A DNA stretch of 64,000 nucleotides from Henckelia pumila (lineage: Eukaryota; Streptophyta; Magnoliopsida; Lamiales; Gesneriaceae). Both the position numbers and the translations under genes were made by a program. Every line of letters begins with the position of its first letter. Position 1 is the first letter of the stretch. The stretch spans positions 152,597,753-152,661,752 of the forward strand of contig NC_133123.1 of the NCBI RefSeq assembly GCF_033568475.1. Direction: 5' to 3'. Of this stretch, positions 10,427 through 21,914 are shown one piece after another. Below the pieces are notes generated by a model. The model made no database searches. It saw only the letters and a program-made list of their open reading frames with translations, and was not told where the DNA came from.

Positions 10427-12682
10427 TTAAAGTCCTATGTTTGTATTTGTTCTATTATATAATTAATATATTGAAGTACATAAATAATAATCTATTAATA
10501 CTTGCAAAAACGTCAATTAAAAATAATCATACTTTCAATAAGTATTTATTTAAATTGCGGTTAATCGAAACATGTCTGTTTGAGGAATTATTTTAGTAAA
10601 ACCAATAATTTTCTTTAGACTTAATTTTCATAATTAGAAACAGAGAATAAACACAACCCGCTATCTATCATATTTACACAACCCAACCATATTTGTAAAA
10701 CGCAAATTTTCAGAACTCAAGTATATTTACACCACCCAATAATATTTATACGACACATGCACGTAATAATTCAGATAATATGTAAAAGTCATAAATTTTG
10801 TATTTCTTCTATTAATTAATTATATATTATATAAAAGCACATATATATTCTCCTAATATTTTTTTTTAAATCGATCCAACAACAAACGTTGCGCAAAAAC
10901 ATTAGATCGAAAGAAAGATTGAAAACCATAAATCGAAATAAAGACAAATACGTAAGAAGATTTGATAACTCCTAAGAGAAATTTGGGTCTCAGCATTCAG
11001 AAGGATTGGGAACCCATAAATCGAAAGAAACAAGTTAATAATGAATAGATGAAATGCTTCCTACCTGCCGACTAGGGGGATAGGGTCGGGACCCGTCCCG
11101 TAACCCTCCTACCCAATTCCCGTCCCGATAAAAATTGGAAAATTATTTTTCTCCCAATCCCGTAACTGAAAAGTGTCGGGACCCGAATATTCAGGATCCC
11201 GAACATTTGGGATCCCGTTGGGTCGGGAAGCGATATCCCTGATTAATATTTAAAAACAACTTGATTAATTTCTATTCTTATAAACTATAGAACAATCCAA
11301 AACAAAGACGACAGTTGATCAAGCCATTTCAAGTTTCAACATCAAATTTCTCAAAAAGAACAACCAGAATGAAGAATCCCTCCCACAAAAGAAACACAAA
11401 AAGAACAACCAGATTGAAGAATCCCTTCCACAAAAGAAGCACAAAAAAAACAAGATTTTCAAGTTATTGGGTTGATCGGTAACTCACTAGTTGAAAGTGG
11501 AGTCACCGTAATAATTACTATCATATCAAGTCATTGTATCATTAATGATTAAACCACAACATCAACGAGCTATTCTTCCACCATGAAAGCATTTGAGCTT
11601 ACACTTGAGGATGATGCATTATTTCCACTAAATGCATCCATGTTCACTAAATTAACAATAAAAGACATAATTATGAGAAATAATAAAAAAATCAAATGCA
11701 AAAATTTTAACCCGACATTAATATTAAAAAGTTCATGCAGTTATTCTCCTTGAAATTTCTCAAAAAACAATGCAATTTCAAGAAGAATTTGACAGTACAC
11801 CATCGGATATCCCAAATCCAAAGGCATCTGCAAACCCAACGTAAAAGCACAAATAAAATATCATCAACAACTAATAAGCATAACGAAAAGCAACCATTTA
11901 AACCAGTCGAATGAATAAAAGGAGCCTCACCAGAATTGAGGAAGTGGCGAAACAGAGAATCCCTGAGCTAGCAGCAGCAACAGTTAGTATACGTATGAAG
12001 GACCCTTCAAACAGAGCAATGAGTTTAAAATCAAGCAAACAACACAAAAATTTCATAGGCAATTGTTCAAACATTTGGCAAGCCAAATAAAAACATTCAA
12101 CTTCATCGAATGAACAAAATTCTAGAAAACATAAATAATATCAAATCCTTTTCAAACTCGATAAAGCTCAACACTGCTACAAGCAAGCAGTAATCGAAAG
12201 CACAGCGCGGCAATGACAAAAACGAAAGATTTTTTTTTCCAACTTACAGATTGAGGAATATCCAATTACTTCATTAAACGATGGAACTAAATCAAAAAGA
12301 TTTACTTTACCTCCGCGCCCTTTTGTAGTGGACTGAGATTTTAGAGAATGTAACAAGATTCCAATAAGAATTTTTGACTTTCAATTGCGAGACTAAAGAA
12401 CCAAGAAGAAAAATAAGAACCGAGAAGAAAGAGGGGAGGGTTTGAGAAGTGAGAAATCAGAAGTTGAAAATTAGAAACCCTACTGTGGTTAATAAAAATA
12501 AAATTATTAATTGTTCAAAAAATAAATAAAATTATTAATATAACCGGGTCTGGACGGGATTTTCGTCGGAATGAAACTAATCACCCGATCCATATCTCGA
12601 TATTGGTCGGGATGGAATAAATCCCGGTAAGTCGGGTCGAGAAATTTTCGGAACGGGAACGAGAGTCGATAAGGGTTGGGAA
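10063..12682. other. Intergenic/repeat-derived DNA without a supportable gene
   Basis: Contains a palindromic microsatellite of AAT/ATT units near 10386-10426. Two GGGTCGGG/CCCGTCCC-rich blocks lie at about 11080-11245 and 12541-12680 and look like ends of unidentified DNA transposons. The stretch between them (11250-12480) resembles untranslated or intronic gene sequence, but no coding frame is convincing. Confidence 0.4.
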
Positions 12683-13153
12683 TAGGGGTGCAAACGAACC
12701 GAATCGAGCCGAAAAATGGTAAAATTTTAAGGCTCGAATTCGGCTCGATAATAGTATATTCGAGTTCGAGCTCGATTCGAATTTCGATAATTTCAAATAT
12801 TTTGGCTCGAGCTCGGCTCGAAATGAAGTTCGAGTTCGAGTTCGAGTTCGGCTCGAAATATTCGAACCTATTCGTAAACTATTCGGATATTATGGTTCGA
12901 AAAGCTCGAAATGTTTGAAAAAAGTTCGAAATGTATATATATTTATTATATAATTATATTATATTAATTAAATATTAAGGTTCGCGAACTATTCGCGAAC
13001 TATCGAACAGTATAATTTCGGCTCGAGCTCGGCTCGAAAAAAAGTTCGAACATGTTCGAATTCGGCTCGAGTTCGTTAAGTCGAATACGAATCAAATATT
13101 TATCGAGCGGGCTCATAAAACTCACGAACAGGTTCAGTTCGTTTGCACCCCTA
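12683..13153. mobile_element. hAT-type MITE
   Basis: A 471-bp element starting TAGGGGTGCAAACGAAC and ending TTCGTTTGCACCCCTA. It is flanked by 8-bp near-direct repeats, GTTGGGAA on the left and GTTGGAAA on the right, as expected for hAT insertions. The interior consists of many TTCGGCTCGAG-like units on both strands. Short ORFs across it are low-complexity and not genes. Confidence 0.82.
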
Positions 13154-14715
13154 GTTGGAAATTCGGACAAATTTTCCAACCTTGATAAAAGTAAGGAATT
13201 TTTTCAGAGCAGGCTTATGGACAGTAAAAATTTTCAAGAACTAGCACAATGTGTCCTCTACATTAAGCAATTAATTTTTTGAAGAGTGTTATTCACACTT
13301 CATTTTTCGTTAAACACACTTCATTTTTAAGTTTTATATAAAAATATTACCACTAATATCCTTTAATTACTTGTTTTATTATTCATAAATTCATTGGTAG
13401 TTTCGCTTTTAAAATAAGTTATCTAAACATTAAATTTTTTAATATAATAAAAATTTAAAAAGACACAAAACAAATCGTTACTTTTATTTCTATTTGAATT
13501 ATTATTTTTTCCCTATCAAAAAAATATTATTATTTTTTGTTTTTTGAAAGAAGTTATGTTTTGTATGTATTAATTTAATTTGTTTAATTCTATATCTTAT
13601 AATTTGTATATTATAAATTTAAAAAATTAACCTTTTAAATTAATTATAAAATATATTAACTGCTTACAAAATTTTATTTTGAAATAAAATGTTATTTTAT
13701 CAAACTCATAGTTAATTTATCCTATATTAACATTTTTCAAAGTTAAAAACAAATTTGACAAAAATCAGTTTTAATATTTATTATCTTTATATATATTATA
13801 AAAATTATTTTTAATAAGGATGATATATAGTAAAATATGAAATAACAAAAAATATTTTGCAAGATTAAATTATAAGATATTTTGCATTTTATCTAAAAAT
13901 TTAATAAAACTATGGTTAAAATCTCAATATTTTATATGTTAATATGAAAAAATATCAATATTTCGTATAATGAGGATAAAATATATAATTTTAAATTTTA
14001 AGATCAATTTTTTTTGTCATTATATACATATATATTTAATAATAAATAATTTCCACGATATTAAGAATCTTAAATTTTAAGAAATAAAAGTTTATTTATT
14101 GAAATATGAAGAAAGAAAAAAGTTTTGTATGTAAAATTTTAAGGGCAAGATATTATTATTTAAGAAAATATATTATAAAGATAATTTTGTCTAACTTAAA
14201 ATTTTTGGATTGGTTTCCGCGGGTAGCCAAATTTGCTATCCGACAGATTGGGTATCCGACCCGAAATAACCTAGTTCGATGATATCCGATCCGATGCTCA
14301 TCCCTAATTATCAGTTATCAAAATACAAAACTTCCGTTAGAATCTCGTGTTTAGCCATGATTAACTATATGTTGTTGTATCTAAAATTACGTGTCTCAAT
14401 TATCTAGAAATTTTGATATGTGACACGTGATAATAAACAAAATAATTCAATAACAAATGTTGTATTTAAATAAGTTTTTTTTTTTTTTTTATATTTCTAG
14501 TCTAGCAACAAAAAAAAAATCAACAACAAATTTTTATTTATAATCAATTTAGGTTATTTATATTATAAGTAATTATTCGAAAAATCATATTTGAATTACA
14601 CAAAATAAAATCCCGTAAAATACTGGAGTTATTAACCAAAATTAAAATATGGGAGTAATATCTTATTATGTGTACGTGAGTTACATATATTTTCGTTAAG
14701 TATGGGAGTTCTTCT

Positions 14716-14750
<35 letters not shown>

Positions 14751-15101
14751 CCAAAATTAAACTATATATATTAATGGAAAGTAAATCCAATTTTACTGCT
14801 GCGAATATTGAATTTAATATAAACCCAACAATTAAGTGAATTGTTCACTAATTTCTATAGATTCGAATGTATGGTTTTCTTTTTGAATATGATTGGCTTT
14901 TTGAATGTATAATAGATACCACATATACATCACCTTCTTTTTTTCTTCTTTTTTTTTGACAAAACATATATATCACCTTAATTAGATTTCACTAGATTTT
15001 TCTCAACTTAGCATGTATATATATTTATTTTTTTCCAAGTTTGAACCTAAAAATTCAACTATTTAAACCTAATTAAATCCCGAATCAAACCATCAGAATA
15101 T
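13154..15101. other. AT-rich intergenic DNA
   Basis: No gene is visible. An AT dinucleotide microsatellite lies at 14719-14749. Around 14210-14312 there is an isolated patch rich in TCCGA and GATCCG ending GCTCATCCCTAATTA, which resembles one end of a hAT-like transposon without a detectable partner end. Confidence 0.4.
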
Positions 15102-15783
15102 ATGATGGCTAGGAGAAATATCTGTTTGTTCCTCTTCGTGACCCTTCTAGCCCTTTTGTGCGTTTCCCACGTTGCTTCCGCCAACTCCATGAACCATACC
15201 AGAGTCGATATCCCTAACAGAAGGGTAAGTCGATCGGCATATATATGTGTTTGCGCGTATGATAACATCAAAGTTTTATTTTAAATAAAAATATGTCTTA
15301 TATATTAGTTTCGTGATGAATTACGAGTCTTGATTTATTTTTTGATATATAAAAATTTGTGCAGCCAAAACATTATTGTGTGGTTGCACTAAATGCTCCG
15401 GTGAATAAATTGCATGATTTTATGGGTCATGTGTGCCAAATATTGGACTGCAGTGCTATAAAACCAAATGGTCCATGTTTTATACCCGCCAACTTAGTGA
15501 GTCATTCGTCTTATATGCTTAATGTCCTCTATAAAAAGACTCGCCAATGTCTCCCGGTGATCGGAGCCAGAACCTCAATAGACAACTGTAAGTTTTTGGT
15601 TTGATTTTTATATATATTTATTATTATTTTTAAACAAACTCGAAGTTTTTCTGTTAGAAATTTTTTTTTTTTGGGTAATATCTTTTTTATATATAATGTT
15701 TTATATAATATTTTTCTTATGATTTTAGTCCTTTCTTTTCTTTATGTTCTTTTGCAGCTTATGGATCTTGTCACTATCTGTAG
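15102..15783 (+). CDS. Secreted single-X8-domain (CBM43) protein, Ole e 10-like, three exons
   Basis: Three exons: 15102-15224, 15365-15587 and 15758-15783, with GT-AG introns (GTAAGT donors; TGCAG acceptors), giving 123 residues. Residues 1 to about 27 form a signal peptide (basic start, long L/F/V core, ASA cleavage region). The rest is one X8 domain with six cysteines in family order: YCVV, HVCQ, DCSAIKPNGPC, RQC, and YGSCHY, which is completed only by exon 3. The motif LVSHSSYMLNVLY matches the X8 core. X8 domains bind beta-1,3-glucan (callose) in the cell wall, at plasmodesmata or in pollen. The protein ends at the domain, so no GPI-anchor signal is present, as in Ole e 10. The usual Trp before the first Cys is Tyr. 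There is a second Met at codon 2. Confidence 0.85.
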
Positions 15784-16366
15784 GTGATCGCAGTAGATCA
15801 TAGAGTGCTAAAAGATTTTGTTTCCTTTCATTCAATTTTTCTTGCACGTCTTCTTATGAACATGTACAAAGGTTACATATTGCATTTGAAATAATTAAAA
15901 TGAGTTATTATTTTCAAACCATGGAACGCAAAATTAATGTTCATTTTTTATTTAAATACAAGGATTTAATTAATATAGCTTTTTCAGTAAAGTTATTACT
16001 TTAATTTCTAAGACTAAATAAATTAACGTATTTTAATTAAGAAGATAAAAGCAATACTTGTATTAAAAATAAAAACGAAGAAAACTACATGTAGTTTTGA
16101 AAAATATAAATCAAATAATACTAACCACGACCATATTGTATGATTTTTTTTTTTTTTTAAAAAAACTCACCTTTATTTACCAATCTAAGAACCAGACAAA
16201 TATATATATATATGGCCGGCTCTCATTAAAAAAAAAAAAAAAGAAAAAAAAAAAGAAAAAGAAAAAAAAGAAAAATCACATAATTTAAGGTGAAGGAAAC
16301 AAGACAAGGCAACTCAAATTTCGTGGTCCGATTAATAATTTCTTGAAACCAGACGTCTTGTTCATC
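15784..16366. other. Spacer between the X8 gene and NLR copy 3
   Basis: Probably holds the X8 3' UTR and the NLR promoter. A purine-only A/G tract at about 16229-16274 lies roughly 95 bp upstream of the NLR start. Short ORFs across it are homopolymer artefacts. Confidence 0.45.
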
Positions 16367-19009
16367 ATGGCCGCTGCTTATGCTGCACTTCTTGCACTTG
16401 CCCGATCTTTGCATCAGATTTTGGATCTTGAACAGCATATTGATCCTCTTCACAAACAAATATTAGTTTCCCTCCATGAAACGGTTGATTTCATCCTCAT
16501 TTTCCTCGAAGACTATTCGGACAAGTATTGTGGGACACTTGACATGATCATCAAGGGAAATGGAATCAGAAACGCTGCATATGAAGCTCAAGATTTCATG
16601 GATTCATATCTGTGTTTGGTATCGACTATCGATGATGATTGGTGTCCTTGGGGGACGGATTATTGGGACAAGGTGAGCTTGGAGAAGGACTTGAATATGG
16701 CGCTCGAAAGGATTGAATTTATCTTTGAAGAGATGATGAAGATGAAGAAGAACATGACTTCAGTAGATCATTGTCCTGTTTCTTATTCTTCTCCGATCGA
16801 TCAATCGTATTCGTCCACAGTCAACAACACTACAAAATCTATGGTTGTGGGATTTGATGATGACTTGAACGTGATCAATGAAAGGCTATACGAAGACTCG
16901 AGTGAGCTCCAAGTTATTCCAATTGTTGGGATGGGAGGAATCGGGAAGACGACTCTGGCTAGAAGAGCTTACGAGGATTCACTCCTTGCTATGTACTTTG
17001 ACATCTGCGCTTGGATCACCATATCTCAAGAGTATCAAAAAAGAGAGATTCTTTCTGGTCTTTATCAGTTGTTGAAGCCTAATGACGAACAATCTGATGA
17101 GAGCGACGCCCAATTGGCGATACTAGTGTATCAACATCTCATAGGTAGGCGATATCTCGTCGTGATTGATGATATATGGAGTAGCAAGGCTTGGGATGAT
17201 TTGAAGATGATATTTCCAAATGATGGTAGTGGAAGTCGGATCTTGCTAACCACGAGGCTATCCGATGTTGCTCTTCACGCGGGATCTTCTAGTGTTCCGT
17301 TTCACCGGATGGATTTTTTGAATGAAGAACAAAGTTGGGAACTGCTTCAGAAAAGGATCTTTAGACAAGAATCTTGTCCTCTTCACCTGGTGGAAATCGG
17401 GAAGAAGATCGCGAGAAGTTGCGGGGGACTTCCACTCACCATTGTGGTGGTTGCGGGGATACTTTCTTCCAGCGACATGACGAAACAACTGTGGGAGAAT
17501 CTTTCAGAAAACATAAGTTCAAAAGAACCTACAATCGCACTACATTGCTCGAAAATACTCTGTTTGAGTTATGATCGGTTGCCTCTTCGACTAAAGCCAT
17601 GTTTCCTCTACATCACAGCTTTTCCGGAAGATTCTGAGATTGATGCTTCCAAGCTAATCATGTTATGGATTGCAGAGGGATTTCTAAAACAAGAAGATCA
17701 TTCTAAGTACTTAGAGGATGTGGGAGAATGGTATTTGGAGGAACTTGTGAATAGAAGTCTCATCTTTGTGAGCCAAAAGGGGACAGGGGGGAACCCCAAA
17801 ACCATCAAAATCCATGATTTGTTGAGGGAGATTTGCATAACAAAAGCTGAAGAAGAGGGCTTTCTTCATCATGTCTCAAACAAAAGGAATGCCCAAAAAT
17901 ACGTCGTAGAGAGTCCACATCGCCGCATTAGCATTCATTGCAAGCATATTTTTCAGGAATGGAGAATACAAGATTCAAGCACACATTCAGTTCTATTATT
18001 CTCTCATAGAGATCTGAGGTCAGAATTATATCTTAGCTGTAGGTACCTCCGTATATTGAACGCGCCCGAAGTGACTTGGCCGAGTCTCTCATATGTGGTC
18101 TCAACATTTGTCAATTTAAGGTACATTGCTTTTGCCATAAACGAGACATCATGCCCCCATGGATTTCCTACCTCAATCTCCAAACTTTCGAATCTCCAGA
18201 CATTAATTACTCATGGGGATCTCCTTTTCTCAAGCAGTCATTTGCAAGTACCCTACGAAATCTTGAGCATGCCGAAGCTAAGGCATATAGTCATGGATAT
18301 GCCTTTTTGTTTATCGAATCCCTCTAACATGGCCCGAATCGTTCTTGAAAGCAATCTACAAACACTTGACACAATCGTCGATTTTAGATTCACTGAAGAT
18401 TCAATCAAAGTACTCTTGAATCTAAAGAAACTGAAAGTTGATTACAACATACACCTCCATGACTGGAATGATTTCAACTTCCACAATCTTTTCCGTCTAG
18501 GAAACCTCCAAGAATTACAAGTCTCTATGCTTGTCTTGTCTATTTCTTCGCGGATATGGAACCAAGCATTTCCAACGAGCCTTAAGAAGTTAGTTCTACA
18601 TGGTATTCCTTTGCCTTGGGAGAATATGACCATAATCGGATCACTCCCGAATCTTCAAGTACTTGAGATGTTGAGTATGAAAGTCACTGGATTCTCTAAG
18701 TGGGAGCCAATACAAGGCCAATTTCTTCTGCTAAAGTATTTTCGTTCTTCGTTAGATAATTTGGTGGTGTGGGAAGTTGAAAAAGAGCACTTCCCAAGAC
18801 TTGAAATTTTGATTCTCAGGCGTCCAAAGATTGATGAAATTCCTTGTGGCATAGCAGATTTAGATTCACTTCAGCTCATAGAGTTGCAGGGTTGTAGCGA
18901 ATCTTTAGTGAATTCGGCGAAACGAATTCAAGAGCAGCAACATGAAAATGGAAACGAAGCTTTTCGAGTTCGTGTGAATGATTCTGATGAATGCAATTTT
19001 TGGTTTTGA
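16367..19009 (+). CDS. CC-NB-ARC-LRR immune receptor (R1-like), copy 3
   Basis: Single-exon NLR of 880 codons starting MAAAYAALLALARS; the frame is open 8 codons upstream but the paralogues support this start. It has the same architecture as the other copies: EAQDFMDSY, P-loop GMGGIGKTT (near 16930), kinase-2 YLVVIDDIW, SRILLTTR, GLPL (GGLPLTIVVVAG), RNBS-D-like FLYITAFPED, IHDLLRE at the MHD position, then about 13 LRR-like units. It is the most diverged of the four, notably in the linker after the coiled coil (residues about 95-160) and the LRRs. It is on the opposite strand and tail to tail with copy 4. No lesions are seen. Confidence 0.93.
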   Translation: MAAAYAALLALARSLHQILDLEQHIDPLHKQILVSLHETVDFILIFLEDYSDKYCGTLDMIIKGNGIRNAAYEAQDFMDSYLCLVSTIDDDWCPWGTDYWDKVSLEKDLNMALERIEFIFEEMMKMKKNMTSVDHCPVSYSSPIDQSYSSTVNNTTKSMVVGFDDDLNVINERLYEDSSELQVIPIVGMGGIGKTTLARRAYEDSLLAMYFDICAWITISQEYQKREILSGLYQLLKPNDEQSDESDAQLAILVYQHLIGRRYLVVIDDIWSSKAWDDLKMIFPNDGSGSRILLTTRLSDVALHAGSSSVPFHRMDFLNEEQSWELLQKRIFRQESCPLHLVEIGKKIARSCGGLPLTIVVVAGILSSSDMTKQLWENLSENISSKEPTIALHCSKILCLSYDRLPLRLKPCFLYITAFPEDSEIDASKLIMLWIAEGFLKQEDHSKYLEDVGEWYLEELVNRSLIFVSQKGTGGNPKTIKIHDLLREICITKAEEEGFLHHVSNKRNAQKYVVESPHRRISIHCKHIFQEWRIQDSSTHSVLLFSHRDLRSELYLSCRYLRILNAPEVTWPSLSYVVSTFVNLRYIAFAINETSCPHGFPTSISKLSNLQTLITHGDLLFSSSHLQVPYEILSMPKLRHIVMDMPFCLSNPSNMARIVLESNLQTLDTIVDFRFTEDSIKVLLNLKKLKVDYNIHLHDWNDFNFHNLFRLGNLQELQVSMLVLSISSRIWNQAFPTSLKKLVLHGIPLPWENMTIIGSLPNLQVLEMLSMKVTGFSKWEPIQGQFLLLKYFRSSLDNLVVWEVEKEHFPRLEILILRRPKIDEIPCGIADLDSLQLIELQGCSESLVNSAKRIQEQQHENGNEAFRVRVNDSDECNFWF

Positions 19010-19316
19010 GCAATTATGGTGGCAGTACTTGAAAGCTAGTGCAAACACTAACTTAATGTGTTTTTGTACGCATTTTCGGGTACTTGTTAATATATAAAAG
19101 TTTAAGAATTTAATATTTGATTTTTCTTCGGTGAAGAATTGACGTAAATGGCGAGAAATATAAGGATTAAAATTGCCAAATATATAAAAATTATTAAGAC
19201 TCAATTTTGACCATACATGGACCAAAACAAAAATAAGGGAATGCATCTACCATCTTGGAATCTGTCATCCAAACAAATACAAATTCTTACATTCACTGCT
19301 TTCAAATACGTCAATA
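19010..19316. other. Convergent 3' intergenic region of NLR copies 3 and 4
   Basis: 307 bp between two converging stop codons. It must hold both 3' UTRs, so the transcripts could overlap. No other feature is seen. Confidence 0.5.
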
Positions 19317-21914
19317 CTAAAAATTGTTCTTAATCACAAAATTAAAAACTTTAACTTGAAAAGCAACATCCCCAATTTCATGTCGCTCCTCCTCGATTTG
19401 CTTTGCTGAATTCACTAATGATTCCTTGCAGTTTTGTAATTCAATAAGTTGAAGTGAATCTATTTCCCCTAATCCACAAGGAATCTCATCAATCCACACA
19501 GCGCCTCTGAGAATCAAGCTTTCAAGGCTTGGGAAGTGATCTTTTTCCACTTCCCACTTAGCCAAATAATCTAACGAAGAACAAAAGGACTTGAGCTGAA
19601 GAAATTGGCCTTGCACCGTCGTCCACTCCGAAACTTCACGGATATTATTTTCTACTATCTTAAGCACTTGAAGTTCCGGTAGTAACCCAAATATAGTCAT
19701 ATTTTCCCATAGAAAAGGAACTCCTTGTAGAGTTAACTTCTTCAAACTGATCGGAAAAGAGTATTTCCATATCGGAAATGGATTAGGCCAGGCACACCAC
19801 CCAAAGAAATGATTTTGTAGACCGAGAGAGACTTCTAATTCTTCAAGGTTTTGTAGACGAGACAGATTGTTGAGATTAAAATCATCCCAATTATCGCCGA
19901 ACCCATCGAAAACAACTTTCAGTTGCTTTAGATTCACAAGCATTTTGATGACATCTTCAGTGAATATGAAATTCGTCACTATGTCAAGTGTTTGTAGATC
20001 ACTTTCGTTAATGGTTCCTTTGTTGGAGGGATCCGATAAACGAAAAGGATGACTCACTATCAGATGCCTTATCTTCGGCATACACAAGATTGCATATGGT
20101 ACTTGCAATCCTTTGTTGCCAGCTACATTAGAAATTAAAGTTTCGAGATTGGGAAGTTTGGATAATGAGGCAAGAAACCTGTTGAGGTGTGGCATATTTT
20201 CATCTAAGATAAAAGAAATGTACCTTAAATTGATGGATGTCGAGATTACTTCTGATAAATTCCACCAAGTCACCTTTGGTGAATTCAAGATACCGAGGCA
20301 CTTAAAGTTGGTGGGCAACACTGAAAATTGTTTAATCTCGGAGAAAACTGAACGCACGCATGAATCTTGTCTGCGTAATTCCTGCAAAGTCTTTGTGTAA
20401 TGTGCAACGAGGCGACGCTTTGGATTCTCCACGGCATCATTACAGGCATTTTTTGTGGAGGAAAGGTGATGAAGAAATCCACCTTCTTCAGCTTTTGCTA
20501 TGCAAATCTTCCTCAAGAGATCATGAATTCGGACAGCGACGAGTTTGCCATCCGGCCCTTTCTTGCTCACTAAGATCAGATTTCTGTTGACAAGATCCTC
20601 CAAATACCCCTTCCCAACTTCTTCCAAGCATTTAGAATTGTTATTACATGGTTTAATGAATCCCTCTGCAACCCACAACATGATCAGCTTCGTAATATCG
20701 ATTTCAAAATCTTCTGGAAAAGCCGCCATGTAGAGGAAACATGGCTTTAATCTCGGAGGTAACCAATCATAGCTCAAAGATAATATCTTTGAGCAATGCA
20801 CTTGGATTGTGGATTCTATTGAACTTATGTTTTCCAAAATACTTTCCCACAATTCTTGTTCCTTCATGTTTCCCGAAGAAAGGAGCAGTCCTGCGACGAC
20901 CACAATCGTGAGCGGAAGTCCCCTGCAGTTTCTTGCAACCTTCTTCCCGAGTTCCACCAGGTGGAGAGGGCATGATTCTTGCCCGAAAATCTTTTCCTCG
21001 AGTAGTTTCCAACTTTGATTTTCATTCAAAAACTTCATTTGATGAAATGAAGTAGTAGAAGATCCCGCATAAACAGCAACATCTGATAGCCTCGTAGTTA
21101 ACAAGATTCGACTTTGATTATCATTGTCGGGAAATATCATCTTCAAATCATCCCAAGCCTTTCTACTCCATATATCATCGATCACAATGAGATACCGCCT
21201 ACCCACGAGAATTTGGTACACTCGTTTTGCCAATTGGGCTTCGCTCTCACCAGATTGGTGATTAGCATCAGTGGTGTATTTCTTGAAGCACTGAAGAAGC
21301 TCCGAAAGAGTCTCTCTTTTTTTATATTCTGCAGACGCTGTAGCCCAAGCACAGATGTCAAATGCCCCAGCATTGTCGTAAGCTCTTTTAGCTAGAGTCG
21401 TCTTCCCGATTCCTCCCATCCCAACAATCGGGATGATTTGGAGTTTAGACGAATCTTCATACATATATTCTTTGATAGCATTGAAGTCATCATCAAATTC
21501 CACAACTTTGCTTTCAGTGACTTGGGCTCTGCGAGAGAAATGAGTTGTGAATCTGAGATCTTCTGTTGTGTCGTCTTTCTTAATGATCTTCGTTGCCTTT
21601 TCCCAGATAAAATGAATCCTTTCAAACGCCATGTCCAAGTCTCGATCCAAGCTCAAAGCATCGTGGGTTGTTGCTACCGAACACAGATACGAATCCATGA
21701 AATCCTGAGCTTCATGTGCAGCATTTCTGATTTCATTTCCCAAGCGATCAAGCGTTCCACGATGCTTCTCCGAATGATCTTCGAGGAGGGTGACAATGGA
21801 ATCAACTTTTTCATGAAGGGAAATGATTCTTTCTTTGTGAATTAAGGGATCAAGATGCAAAATCTGGTGGAGTGATCGATCAAGTGAGAGAAGCGCAGCA
21901 TAAGCAGTTGCCAT
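19317..21914 (-). CDS. CC-NB-ARC-LRR immune receptor (R1-like), copy 4
   Basis: Single-exon NLR of 865 residues starting MATAYAALLSLDRS in a CCATGGC context. It is closer to copies 1 and 2 than to copy 3. The order is EAQDFMDSY, P-loop GMGGIGKTT, kinase-2 YLIVIDDIW, SRILLTTR, GLPL, FLYMAAFPEDFEI, IHDLLRK at the MHD site, then LRRs. Relative to copies 1 and 2 it has a shorter post-coiled-coil linker and lost a few residues after the P-loop (AYDNAGAFD instead of AYEDSLRAQ-FD), which accounts for its smaller size. The frame is intact. Confidence 0.93.
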   Translation of the reverse strand: MATAYAALLSLDRSLHQILHLDPLIHKERIISLHEKVDSIVTLLEDHSEKHRGTLDRLGNEIRNAAHEAQDFMDSYLCSVATTHDALSLDRDLDMAFERIHFIWEKATKIIKKDDTTEDLRFTTHFSRRAQVTESKVVEFDDDFNAIKEYMYEDSSKLQIIPIVGMGGIGKTTLAKRAYDNAGAFDICAWATASAEYKKRETLSELLQCFKKYTTDANHQSGESEAQLAKRVYQILVGRRYLIVIDDIWSRKAWDDLKMIFPDNDNQSRILLTTRLSDVAVYAGSSTTSFHQMKFLNENQSWKLLEEKIFGQESCPLHLVELGKKVARNCRGLPLTIVVVAGLLLSSGNMKEQELWESILENISSIESTIQVHCSKILSLSYDWLPPRLKPCFLYMAAFPEDFEIDITKLIMLWVAEGFIKPCNNNSKCLEEVGKGYLEDLVNRNLILVSKKGPDGKLVAVRIHDLLRKICIAKAEEGGFLHHLSSTKNACNDAVENPKRRLVAHYTKTLQELRRQDSCVRSVFSEIKQFSVLPTNFKCLGILNSPKVTWWNLSEVISTSINLRYISFILDENMPHLNRFLASLSKLPNLETLISNVAGNKGLQVPYAILCMPKIRHLIVSHPFRLSDPSNKGTINESDLQTLDIVTNFIFTEDVIKMLVNLKQLKVVFDGFGDNWDDFNLNNLSRLQNLEELEVSLGLQNHFFGWCAWPNPFPIWKYSFPISLKKLTLQGVPFLWENMTIFGLLPELQVLKIVENNIREVSEWTTVQGQFLQLKSFCSSLDYLAKWEVEKDHFPSLESLILRGAVWIDEIPCGLGEIDSLQLIELQNCKESLVNSAKQIEEERHEIGDVAFQVKVFNFVIKNNF

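Noticed and set aside
11898-12086. 62-codon minus-strand ORF with hydrophobic stretches
   Set aside because: Chance-length ORF without homology; the hydrophobic character comes from AT-rich codons.
14210-14312. TCCGATCCGATGC-rich patch as a second hAT element
   Set aside because: Only one end is visible; no matching opposite end or 8-bp duplication was found.
16097-16288. ORF ending in a poly-lysine tail
   Set aside because: It is a translation of an A/G homopolymer-like tract upstream of an NLR.
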